From: Planctomycetota bacterium
GTDB taxonomy: Bacteria > Planctomycetota > Planctomycetia > Gemmatales > Gemmataceae
Length of the DNA: 32,825 nucleotides
Direction: 5' to 3'
Assembly: GCA_009920765.1 (NCBI GenBank)
Contig: RFZJ01000050.1
Span: forward strand, 1-32,825
The notes beneath the pieces were generated by a model that ran no database searches, was not told the DNA's origin, and was given only the letters and a program-made list of their open reading frames with translations. Shown here piece after piece: positions 1 to 7,081 of this stretch. The first letter of the stretch is position 1, and each line of letters starts with the position of its first letter. The position numbers and the translations under genes were made by a program.

Positions 1-929
1 GCATTCAAGGAAGACGAATCCTTGGCGGCAAACGACTCTGCCAATACTTTTTCATAATCCTTGGCGAGTATTTCAAACTTGCCTGTTTCCTCATCAGCAA
101 CCCTCTTGCGCATCGCTATTTCAGCTCGGTCATGGATTGAATTTCCCGTCAACACGGTGCGCTCATAAGCAGCCATTGCCTTGGCAGCTCCATCCCGGGT
201 TGGCAAGGTTCCAAACACTTCCTTAAACATGGCAACATATTCCGGCTTGGCACGCATCCTATCAATCACTGCTTCCCAGGCATTGCCTTTGCCGTCAAAC
301 ATCTCGAGCGGGTTTTGAGGCGGGCCCTGACATTGGGCTTCCAAAGTGGGAGCTCTACCATCCCAAAACTGAACCAAGCTGTAGGCCGAGTTATACACCG
401 ATGGGGCACTCATGCCACCAAGGTTTCCGTTAATACCTACAGAAACAGGGGATTGGTCAGTGAATCCCAACTTAGGATTATGGCAGGAAGCGCAGGAAAC
501 AGTATTATTTGAAGAAATAATAGGATCAAAATAGATTTTCTTCCCAAGATTCCACTTGGCTACGGTGAGAGGGTTTTCAACAGGAACTGGTGGGTTTTGA
601 GTCAAACCAAGTGGCACTTTGATTTTAACCACGGCTATTTCTGATTCTTTACCGGTAACAGGATCCGTAACCTTTTGAGTGCCATCATTCCAAAAAGAAG
701 GAAGCTTATCCCACTCTGCAGCATTTTGGGACCGATTCAAAAACACGATGGGAACCTGCTCAGCATCGGACTTGGCCCAAGCCTTATTGGGCAATGCGAA
801 TTCCGAATCAGACTTATCAGGAGCAGCGGCAACCACCTTTTTATCTGCATTAAGCAAGTACAAAGATAATCCTACGCCAAAAACCCCAAGCCCTAGGATG
901 CAAGTCTTTTTAAAGCGAAAACTAAGCAT
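1..929 (-). CDS. Di-haem cytochrome c peroxidase (CCP/MauG family), 3' end outside the window
   Basis: Periplasmic di-haem peroxidase, a family that reduces H2O2 with electrons from small cytochromes c. The frame is open from an ATG at 929 to the window edge, about 309 residues. Residues 1-35 form a signal peptide or N-terminal anchor (basic start, then a hydrophobic run near 10-26). Family markers are LGKKIYFDP (about 128-136), a haem motif CASCH at 146-150, and QFWDGRAPTLEAQ further on. The second CxxCH would lie beyond the window. After the AAYERTVLTGNS block a charged stretch (HDRAEIAMRKRVADEETGK and onward) sits where shorter family members go almost directly to the second haem domain. 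GAGGAG lies just upstream of the ATG. The gene follows moxR by 40 bases on the same strand, so it may be the last gene of the Bat run. Family certain; the exact substrate is not. Confidence 0.9.
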   Translation of the reverse strand, partial: MLSFRFKKTCILGLGVFGVGLSLYLLNADKKVVAAAPDKSDSEFALPNKAWAKSDAEQVPIVFLNRSQNAAEWDKLPSFWNDGTQKVTDPVTGKESEIAVVKIKVPLGLTQNPPVPVENPLTVAKWNLGKKIYFDPIISSNNTVSCASCHNPKLGFTDQSPVSVGINGNLGGMSAPSVYNSAYSLVQFWDGRAPTLEAQCQGPPQNPLEMFDGKGNAWEAVIDRMRAKPEYVAMFKEVFGTLPTRDGAAKAMAAYERTVLTGNSIHDRAEIAMRKRVADEETGKFEILAKDYEKVLAESFAAKDSSSLN

Positions 930-933
930 TATA

Positions 934-940
934 TTCTCCT
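934..940 (-). promoter_or_regulatory. Ribosome binding site of the cytochrome c peroxidase gene
   Basis: On the minus strand GAGGAG lies a few bases before the ATG at 929. It fixes this start and leaves only a 40-base gap to moxR, with no room for a terminator. Confidence 0.55.
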
Positions 941-969
941 CAATACAAATTGATCTGTGAAAGATAAAA

Positions 970-2028
970 TTAAAACTCAGGCCTTTTCATGGGCGAAGTG
1001 GGCTTGGATCTACCCACCCCCCGGTCGTACTTCGAAACTTCAGGCTCGCCAATATGCGCAATCAATTGCTTGACAATGTCATCACTGCGTTTGCCCTCGG
1101 CTTGCGATTGGAAATTGGCCCCAACCCTGTGCCTAAGAACAGGGACTGCCGCTTTCTTAATATCATCTATAGACACGCTAAAGCGCCCGTCCATAGCAGC
1201 AAAGGCCTGACCTGCGCGAATTAAAAACTGCCCCGCACGCGGCCCCGCACCGTAATCCACCCAACGTGTGATAAAATCTGGTGCATCTAATCCCGGGCGA
1301 GTACTTCTCACCAACTTTGCAACATAATCCACAACATAATCGCCCACGGGTACTCCGCGCACAAGTTTTTGCAAATTGATAATCGCTTTACTGCTTAAAA
1401 CCTTGGTTAACTCATGCGATTCATCCTTGGTGGTCTGCGTTAAAATCTTCTTTTCTTCATCAAAGGAAGGATAACCAACATAAATATTGAACATGAAACG
1501 ATCTTGTTGTGCTTCAGGAAGCGTGTAAGTGCCTTCCTGCTCGATGGGGTTTTGCGTTGCAATCACAAAGAACGGATCTGGGAGTTTATGCGTTTCCTGC
1601 CCGATAGTGACTTCCCGTTCTGCCATCGCCTGTAAAAGTGCAGCCTGAGTTTTGGGGGGTGTTCGGTTAATTTCGTCCGCAAGAAGAATATTGGTGAAAA
1701 CGGGCCCTTTAACAAAGCGGAACTCTCTTTTACCAGGTTCTTTTTCATCAAGGACCGTGGTGCCTGTAATATCAGATGGCATAAGGTCTGGGGTGAATTG
1801 TACCCTGCGGAACGAAACATCCAAAATCTGACTTAACGAACTTACCATGAGGGTCTTAGCAAGGCCTGGAACACCCACCAATAAACAATGCCCCTTGGTG
1901 AAAATTGCAGCCAAAATTTGATCAATTACTTCAGTTTGCCCCACAATAACACGACCCAACTGCTCCACCATTTGTTTGCGGGCTTGATTAAACTGACTAA
2001 GATATTCGCCTATTTTATCCGTTGACAC
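970..2028 (-). CDS. moxR: MoxR-family AAA+ ATPase
   Basis: Cytoplasmic AAA+ chaperone-like ATPase; MoxR proteins act on or with vWA-domain proteins such as those encoded just upstream. Visible motifs are Walker A GVPGLAKT (about 52-59), Walker B ILLADE (114-119) followed by INRTPPKTQAALLQAMAE, and the sensor/pore segment ATQNPIEQEGTYTLPEAQQDRF typical of MoxR. The length of 352 aa is normal. The start is GTG at 2028, preceded by GGAG at a spacing of about 10. The 87-base gap to the batE-like gene shows no terminator, so co-transcription is likely. In many described Bat operons moxR comes first; here it follows the vWA and TPR genes, and no DUF58 gene is present between them. Family assignment is secure; the partner is inferred from neighbours. 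Confidence 0.95.
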   Translation of the reverse strand: MSTDKIGEYLSQFNQARKQMVEQLGRVIVGQTEVIDQILAAIFTKGHCLLVGVPGLAKTLMVSSLSQILDVSFRRVQFTPDLMPSDITGTTVLDEKEPGKREFRFVKGPVFTNILLADEINRTPPKTQAALLQAMAEREVTIGQETHKLPDPFFVIATQNPIEQEGTYTLPEAQQDRFMFNIYVGYPSFDEEKKILTQTTKDESHELTKVLSSKAIINLQKLVRGVPVGDYVVDYVAKLVRSTRPGLDAPDFITRWVDYGAGPRAGQFLIRAGQAFAAMDGRFSVSIDDIKKAAVPVLRHRVGANFQSQAEGKRSDDIVKQLIAHIGEPEVSKYDRGVGRSKPTSPMKRPEF

Positions 2029-2115
2029 CTTTAAATACTCCTCGATTCAGCCGAGCATAGAGATTTATACTTCATCATTCTAATAAAGAAGCACAAGCTA
2101 TAACAGCAATAATTA

Positions 2116-2862
2116 TTAATTGCCCGAATCAATCAAAATATCATTCGCCATTACCCAACCAAATCTCCCAGTTGCAGTACTGACCAAAAACCAATCCTCC
2201 TGATGATCCAAAATTTTAACAGTGGTGCCCGGCTTCAATGCCGGTCCGGGATGATCAGGGTAGGAAAGCTCATTACCCACTTTAAGATAAAGAGGTTTTT
2301 CCGCTACAATAGCTGTAGAAGCAAGGCCTTGTTTATCCTCGGATTTTTGAGTAACCGCACCGGCTCCCAGAATACAACCAAAGGCGAGAAAAAGCCCTAT
2401 TTCCCGAAGTCGTCCCCCAGTTAGAAAAATAGTAACCCAGCCAAATAAATTAAAAACACCAAGAACTGCAATAATATTGCGTGAACCTAATCCACTTAAC
2501 CAAAATGAAACACCTGGTTCATCAAGTGCCAATTCTTGGCTAACCCAAAGGTTGATTTTTAAGAGTTGAGAATCACAAGGATACAAACGCAAGCCTTGGT
2601 TGGATACCTTCAATGCGTGCGCAGGGTTTCCCGCCAATAACTCCGCAGCGGCCCACTCTCGAAAGAAGGTAGGGCTTTGGGGTAAATGGCCAGCACATTT
2701 CCTAAAGCTTTCGGCTGATTGCCTGAAAAAGGGACTGGCTAAAGCGGCATCTTGTTTTAAAGCCAAACCTTGGTTGTAAAAATTCCGGGCCTTATCAAAA
2801 TCTTCATGCACATGCTGACAAGGTAAAATCAAATTAATAAAAATCAGCATTTCAAGGTTCAT
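2116..2862 (-). CDS. BatE-like protein: TPR, two membrane helices and SH3-like domain
   Basis: 248 aa. The N-terminus is hydrophobic (MLIFINLILP), then TPR-like helices (about 20-110, including DKARNFYNQGLALKQDAA and AHALKVSNQGLRLYP). Two membrane helices follow (about 125-165), and a C-terminal bacterial SH3-like domain has the typical PGTTVKILDHQEDWFLV and GRFGWVMANDIL blocks. This order matches BatE of Bacteroides-type aerotolerance operons. The start was set at 2862 because its ATG overlaps the stop of the preceding gene (ATGA) and has GGAGG a few bases upstream; a longer frame to 2889 has no such support. It is probably a membrane scaffold whose SH3 domain and TPR bind partners. Its role in oxidative stress is known only for the family as a whole, and weakly even there. 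Confidence 0.85.
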   Translation of the reverse strand: MNLEMLIFINLILPCQHVHEDFDKARNFYNQGLALKQDAALASPFFRQSAESFRKCAGHLPQSPTFFREWAAAELLAGNPAHALKVSNQGLRLYPCDSQLLKINLWVSQELALDEPGVSFWLSGLGSRNIIAVLGVFNLFGWVTIFLTGGRLREIGLFLAFGCILGAGAVTQKSEDKQGLASTAIVAEKPLYLKVGNELSYPDHPGPALKPGTTVKILDHQEDWFLVSTATGRFGWVMANDILIDSGN

Positions 2863-3863
2863 CTCCGAACCTCCAAAACGCCAATCCAAGCAATAGCTTG
2901 CCCAATGATATCAGATTGTTTTTTTGGGAGACCGGGGTTGAATTTAGCGGTTTCTACCTCACCAATGTACTCGGAAAATCGCTCGGTTTCTTCTTGATTC
3001 AGAAACTTAGCAAACAATCCGTTTACAATTTCCGTACTGGTCACCACCCCCGAAAGCCTGAAGGATTGATGAAAATATTCCTGCATCAATTCAAATACAC
3101 CCTCTGCCTGAACCGAATAAGTTTCATTTTTTAGGCCAGCCAGATTTTCAAGCACCCATAGAGCACGGCCTCTACCATTTAGCAACGCCAGACTGGCACG
3201 GTATTTTGCAATACTCCAAATTGCAATACCCACAAATGGTGGAGTGAAAAATAACCAAATAAATTCAGTAAAACCAACCCCCTTGACAGAGCCAAGCCAA
3301 GGTGATTTTCTCAATTCATCAACATCAAAAACAACATCAGGCCCTCGTAAACTTACTGCAAAAATCTTCCTTTGCAAAACCCCCACCTCAATGGAATCTG
3401 AAAACTCCAGCATCAATTGCTTTTTAGACCAAGGAATATCCGGATTGATATAAGGAAATGGAATTTCAGGGATGACCAATCTGCCCTCTTTTAAAGGCCA
3501 AAGCCTACAAAAATAGCGCCATCGTCGCGCTTCAGATTGGGTTAACCCAGGCAAAACCTCGACCTTGAAAGATGCATTTCCCGCAAACATCGATTCAAAA
3601 TCCAAGTCATGCGGGGGAGATACCACTTTTCCAAGTGCCTGAATATCAACTTCGAAATCAAATGCAGATCCGGGATCGATAACAGCATCTTTTACCAAGG
3701 CCGTGATTCGAAATCGGGAGCCTACAGCCCCACTAAACTGCATGCCATCAGGCAGATTTCGAGGAAACCAGGGGGTCAAAACAACATCGCCATCAGCCGC
3801 TTGTAAAACAGCGCAAAAAAGAAAAAAAAGCTTGGCAACAAAAATGGTTCTTAAGGTAAGCAT
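2859..3863 (-). CDS. BatD-like membrane protein
   Basis: 334 aa. Signal peptide at about 1-23 (TIFVAKLFFLFCAVLQAADG), an extracytoplasmic beta-rich region to about 200 (including DPGSAFDFEVDIQALGKV and GRLVIPEIPFPYI), one membrane helix at about 205-228, and a cytoplasmic helical tail with LSGVVTSTEIVNGLF. This layout fits BatD-type oxygen-tolerance proteins, although the extracellular part is shorter than in many of them. The start at 3863 lies in a TGATG overlap with the previous gene; the in-frame TTG at 3866 was not preferred. GGGGAG lies about 11 bases upstream. The next gene overlaps its end by four bases. Assignment rests on layout and position between TPR genes as much as on sequence, so it is moderate. 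Confidence 0.75.
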   Translation of the reverse strand: MLTLRTIFVAKLFFLFCAVLQAADGDVVLTPWFPRNLPDGMQFSGAVGSRFRITALVKDAVIDPGSAFDFEVDIQALGKVVSPPHDLDFESMFAGNASFKVEVLPGLTQSEARRWRYFCRLWPLKEGRLVIPEIPFPYINPDIPWSKKQLMLEFSDSIEVGVLQRKIFAVSLRGPDVVFDVDELRKSPWLGSVKGVGFTEFIWLFFTPPFVGIAIWSIAKYRASLALLNGRGRALWVLENLAGLKNETYSVQAEGVFELMQEYFHQSFRLSGVVTSTEIVNGLFAKFLNQEETERFSEYIGEVETAKFNPGLPKKQSDIIGQAIAWIGVLEVRR

Positions 3864-4654
3864 CAAAAGGGATTCTCCCCTGCAGCCTGCCTGACTTTTT
3901 TTGCAGCATCCCGGATCAATTTTTCAGCATCACCCCTGCTAAGGTCCTGCAAACTTCCACGATAAGGAACGAGATCAAGATTGCCCCTGCCCGCCTGAAC
4001 CTTGTCTGTGAGTATCTCAGCTTTCTTATCCGTTTTTTTTACCTTGGAGCTGTCCGGATCCTTATCAGAAACATCACCCTTGCTTTTATCCTCCGAAGAT
4101 TTAGACTGCGAATTTTTATCCCCCTGTTTCTTTTCACCCCCTCCTGATTTTCCTTGGGAATTTTCATTTCCATATGGCTCATATTGCGCCATCAGAAAGG
4201 CGTTATAATTTATTCTTCTGGTGATATTCATCAAATCAACAGTAGAAACCCCGGGTGTTTTCCTGGCTTTATTGAGCATTTCACTAGCTTTGACCAGGTG
4301 GGGTACACTTCGAACCCGGGCAGTTTGCAATAGACAATCATTATAACCGATGGTGGCTGCCACCCCATAAGATGAGGAAGAACCCGCAAGATTTTCAAGC
4401 AAACCCGATGCCACCTCAAGAAGCTTTTCCTTCTCGACTCCATTCGCATTTTTAGAAATCGCAATATTAGCCAACGATAAATACCAGGTGGCTTTAGCAA
4501 CATCATGCGCCCGGGGTAAACTGGCGGTTAAACACCTCTTGGCGTTTTCAAAATCACCTTTTTCAAAGTAGGCAAATCCCTGCACAACCTCCTGGTCTTC
4601 CTGACCTTGAAAAAAAACTCCTGCAAGCACCAGTATGATAATAAATGAGTTCAT
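3863..4654 (-). CDS. BatC-like TPR protein with a charged linker
   Basis: 263 aa. Short signal peptide or anchor (MNSFIIILVLAGVFFQG), a tetratricopeptide-like region (about 20-150, starting VVQGFAYFEKGDFENAKRCL), then a low-complexity stretch of Lys, Ser, Asp and Gly (about 160-215). The last 45 residues begin AGRGNLDLVPYRG and end in a basic helix with RDAAKKVRQAAGENPF. This fits the TPR member (BatC) usually encoded between the vWA genes and batD. Its ATG overlaps the stop of the preceding gene (ATGA) and its stop overlaps the next start, so translation is probably coupled. Function unknown beyond a presumed scaffold role in the Bat membrane complex. Confidence 0.75.
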   Translation of the reverse strand: MNSFIIILVLAGVFFQGQEDQEVVQGFAYFEKGDFENAKRCLTASLPRAHDVAKATWYLSLANIAISKNANGVEKEKLLEVASGLLENLAGSSSSYGVAATIGYNDCLLQTARVRSVPHLVKASEMLNKARKTPGVSTVDLMNITRRINYNAFLMAQYEPYGNENSQGKSGGGEKKQGDKNSQSKSSEDKSKGDVSDKDPDSSKVKKTDKKAEILTDKVQAGRGNLDLVPYRGSLQDLSRGDAEKLIRDAAKKVRQAAGENPF

Positions 4655-5619
4655 TTATCTACCCTCTGGACGAATTGGAGAACTAACCCACAAACATTCG
4701 GGGGAAACATAATAGCCAACAAAAGGCAAAGGAGTCCGGGAAAGGCAAACCAGGCAGGGGATGCAATATAAACTTCCCCAACCCCCGAAAATGAATCGCG
4801 ATTAGATTGCCCTTTTTTCAGGACATCAAAAACACGATCTTCCGGGATAATTTTAGAGTCAAGCGCCACCGCATTTGCATTTTTACCAGCACAATATACC
4901 CCAAGAATTTCAGGAACTTTTGATGCCTCAGGAAACACCAAGGTCATCCCAATATCTGCAGGAATATTGGCACGAATCAAAGCATCCCGAATTGATTCTT
5001 CCTCACCAGGTTTTTCAAATAAAACAACAACCATCTGTTTAATGTTTAAAGTTTGATTTGCCAATGTTTCAATAGCATTTTTTATTGCCCCACTTAAAGA
5101 AAAGCCCATATCCAAGGTATCGGCTTTCGCATTTTCTCCCGTTACCCTTTTTAATGATGAAGCCACATAATCATAAAAATCCGGATCCAAAGTCAGTGGG
5201 CAAAAAATATCACTTTCTCCACCATAAGGCATCAATGCAATTCTGCCACCATCCAGCTGAAAAAATTCTTTTTGTATCTGGGAAAGTAATTTTGCCTGTA
5301 AGCCAATCGAACTTTGCAATGTTTTTCCATCAGCTTTTAATGCAATTACAACCAAGCCATTTCTTGTTTCCAATGCACTGGTCTTATGATTTGAATGTAA
5401 CGGGCCGGCAGCAGCTATAATCAGAAGCAGCATACCACCAATTAAGCAGAAATTATTCCTTATAAACCAGCACAAAGAGATAGGCTGAATAAATCTGGGG
5501 GGCAACCACAATGCCAGGCTTGCCACAAGTTTTCCTTGAATTCGTTGCAGGGCTATCACAAGAAAAACCAAGGCAAACAAGCCTAATAACAACAAGGGAT
5601 TCTCAAAGAATTTATTCAT
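4651..5619 (-). CDS. BatB-like vWA protein with a degenerate metal site
   Basis: 322 aa with the BatA/BatB layout: an N-terminal membrane helix (about 8-28), a second (58-72), a vWA-sized soluble domain (about 85-275), and a C-terminal helix (290-310). Homology to BatB shows in GGRIALMPYGGESDIFCPLTLD, the counterpart of the conserved segment before the DY/DH motif. The MIDAS loop that should read DxSxS is KADGK (about 95-99), and the distal TDG motif is replaced by LFEKPGEEE. It should therefore not bind Mg2+ in the usual way. The ATG at 5619 lies 3 bases after the upstream stop. The frame is intact and the genes on both sides are tightly packed, so this looks like a retained, specialised protein, not a pseudogene. 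Placement in the vWA family is inferred from layout and that block. Confidence 0.7.
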   Translation of the reverse strand: MNKFFENPLLLLGLFALVFLVIALQRIQGKLVASLALWLPPRFIQPISLCWFIRNNFCLIGGMLLLIIAAAGPLHSNHKTSALETRNGLVVIALKADGKTLQSSIGLQAKLLSQIQKEFFQLDGGRIALMPYGGESDIFCPLTLDPDFYDYVASSLKRVTGENAKADTLDMGFSLSGAIKNAIETLANQTLNIKQMVVVLFEKPGEEESIRDALIRANIPADIGMTLVFPEASKVPEILGVYCAGKNANAVALDSKIIPEDRVFDVLKKGQSNRDSFSGVGEVYIASPAWFAFPGLLCLLLAIMFPPNVCGLVLQFVQRVDK

Positions 5620-5622
5620 GGT

Positions 5623-6723
5623 TCAAGCAATCCTTTGCCAGCGACTATCTGCTGAAAAGATCCCAACCCCACAACAAATCAAACTAGCAAAAAGAAACAA
5701 AGGATAAAAATCCTGGGAGGGTTTCGAGTACAAAGCCATACGGGGCTGTTGCTCCAAGCGGTCGATTTTCTGAAACGCCTCCGTCATGCTTTTTTCATCC
5801 GAAGCATCCAGAGCCAAGCCATTGGTTATCTGGGCAAGGCTCTTTAATCCCTCATGTGCCAGCCTTCGCTTTTCTTTTTCTTCAGAAGAAGCGGTGCTTT
5901 CAAAAATCTTGTCTCCCGCAGGATAACCAACATTAAGGGTATAAATTGCAATATTTAGTTTCGCAGCGAGAGTTGCAAGGTCGATTGGATTCAGGCCCGA
6001 AAATGGAGCAGCAACATTATGTTCGCCATCGGTCAATAATAAAATCAATTTGCGTTGTTCTGGAAGAGCCATCAGTTTATCGATGGCTAAAGCCAACGCA
6101 TCGGAGATGTTGGTTTCAGAAGATCCTGGAATAATTTTTGGTTCCACCCGATTCAAGACCGATAAAAAAGCGGAATGATCCAAAGTTAATGGCACAAGCA
6201 TTTGAGCACGGGATGCAAAAGCAACTAGTCCAATAAAATCCCCTGCCCGTCCCTCATAATTACGATCGAAAGATTTAGAATCGAATTTTGGGTTCTTGCC
6301 CTGCAAAAAATGATGAATATTTTCCTTGGCTAGATTTAATCTTGAAATAGATGTGGCTTGGTCCAAACTCAAGTTTTCAGCCATGCTGCCACTGATATCA
6401 AGGACAAACTCAACAGCCAAACCCTCTATTTTAACAGGGCTATGCTTCGAAATTTTTGCAGGTTGAGCCAAGGCAAGGACTAGAAAAAAAAGGCAAGCGC
6501 TCAAAAAAATATTACCCAATCCACCCATTCTACTTGCTTTAGCAGGAGTGTTTTGAAGGTAATAGCAACCAGGAAAAGGAACAACCATTCGGTTTTTGGT
6601 AAAAACAAGCCAAGGAATTGCCAAAATAGGCAATAAAACAAGAAAACCAGGATCACGAAGAAACCATGAAGACATCGGGTTTCCCATAAAACGAGAACTG
6701 CAAAATGGCATTAACAAAACCAT
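5623..6723 (-). CDS. batA: BatA-like vWA membrane protein
   Basis: 366 aa. Two N-terminal membrane helices (about 26-41 and 70-87), a periplasm-facing vWA domain with a complete MIDAS (DISGSM at about 109-114, the SSETNISDAL threonine, and LLTDGEHN), and a C-terminal helix (FYPLFLFASLICCGVGIF). This is the standard BatA architecture. Such vWA proteins are thought to be assembled or remodelled by MoxR, encoded at the other end of this gene run. The start is uncertain: the ATG at 6723 has no clear ribosome binding site, and ATG at 6675 (MSSWFLRDPGF) matches where BatA proteins usually begin. It is the first gene of the run and faces the divergent kinase gene across 358 bases. Confidence 0.88.
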   Translation of the reverse strand: MVLLMPFCSSRFMGNPMSSWFLRDPGFLVLLPILAIPWLVFTKNRMVVPFPGCYYLQNTPAKASRMGGLGNIFLSACLFFLVLALAQPAKISKHSPVKIEGLAVEFVLDISGSMAENLSLDQATSISRLNLAKENIHHFLQGKNPKFDSKSFDRNYEGRAGDFIGLVAFASRAQMLVPLTLDHSAFLSVLNRVEPKIIPGSSETNISDALALAIDKLMALPEQRKLILLLTDGEHNVAAPFSGLNPIDLATLAAKLNIAIYTLNVGYPAGDKIFESTASSEEKEKRRLAHEGLKSLAQITNGLALDASDEKSMTEAFQKIDRLEQQPRMALYSKPSQDFYPLFLFASLICCGVGIFSADSRWQRIA

Positions 6724-7081
6724 TTATATACTTAAATCTTACTGCTTTTTCCGAATAAAAGTTTGAAATAATACGGTTTTCTCATCCTGAACATCACGCA
6801 ATGCTTAATTCCGTCCAGATAAAAGGCAAATAAATACCCCACTTTAATTATCTACTTTAGACTCCTTTAGAATCGGCAAGACTGAGGATAACCCAAAGAG
6901 TTCCTTGAATTACAGGCAAAATTTAATATTATTTCATTGTGAAGATTTGTTTTAAATAGCTTAATAATGATTATAATATTACTTGGTGTTCTTTTAGATA
7001 TCAATTACGATTTCAATGTTTTAGATCATTATAAATCAGTCCTTGAGCATGCTATGGAAAGCAACCCCTTGATGAGGATGC
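6724..7081. other. Divergent intergenic region between the Bat run and the receptor kinase gene
   Basis: 358 bases, strongly AT-rich, without a credible coding frame on either strand. It must hold the promoter of the leftward Bat run and the rightward kinase gene. One fair sigma70-like pair is seen on the plus strand (listed separately) and an isolated TATAAT at 6972-6977 lacks a well-spaced -35. No convincing promoter was found for the minus strand. No repeat, operator palindrome or riboswitch was recognised. Confidence 0.7.
6905..6932 (+). promoter_or_regulatory. Possible sigma70-type promoter for the receptor kinase gene
   Basis: TTGAAT (6905-6910), a 16-base spacer, then TATTAT (6927-6932). 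Each hexamer differs from consensus at one or two positions. Transcription from here would give a leader of about 140 bases. In such AT-rich DNA chance matches are common, so confidence is low. Confidence 0.3.

Noticed and set aside
4651..5619. Calling the BatB-like gene a pseudogene
   Set aside because: The frame is intact, it has tight overlaps with both neighbours and keeps its membrane helices. Loss of MIDAS alone does not show loss of function.
6972..6977. Perfect TATAAT upstream of the kinase gene
   Set aside because: No -35-like element at 16-18 bases; nearest TTGTTT gives a 19-base spacer. Kept only as a remark.
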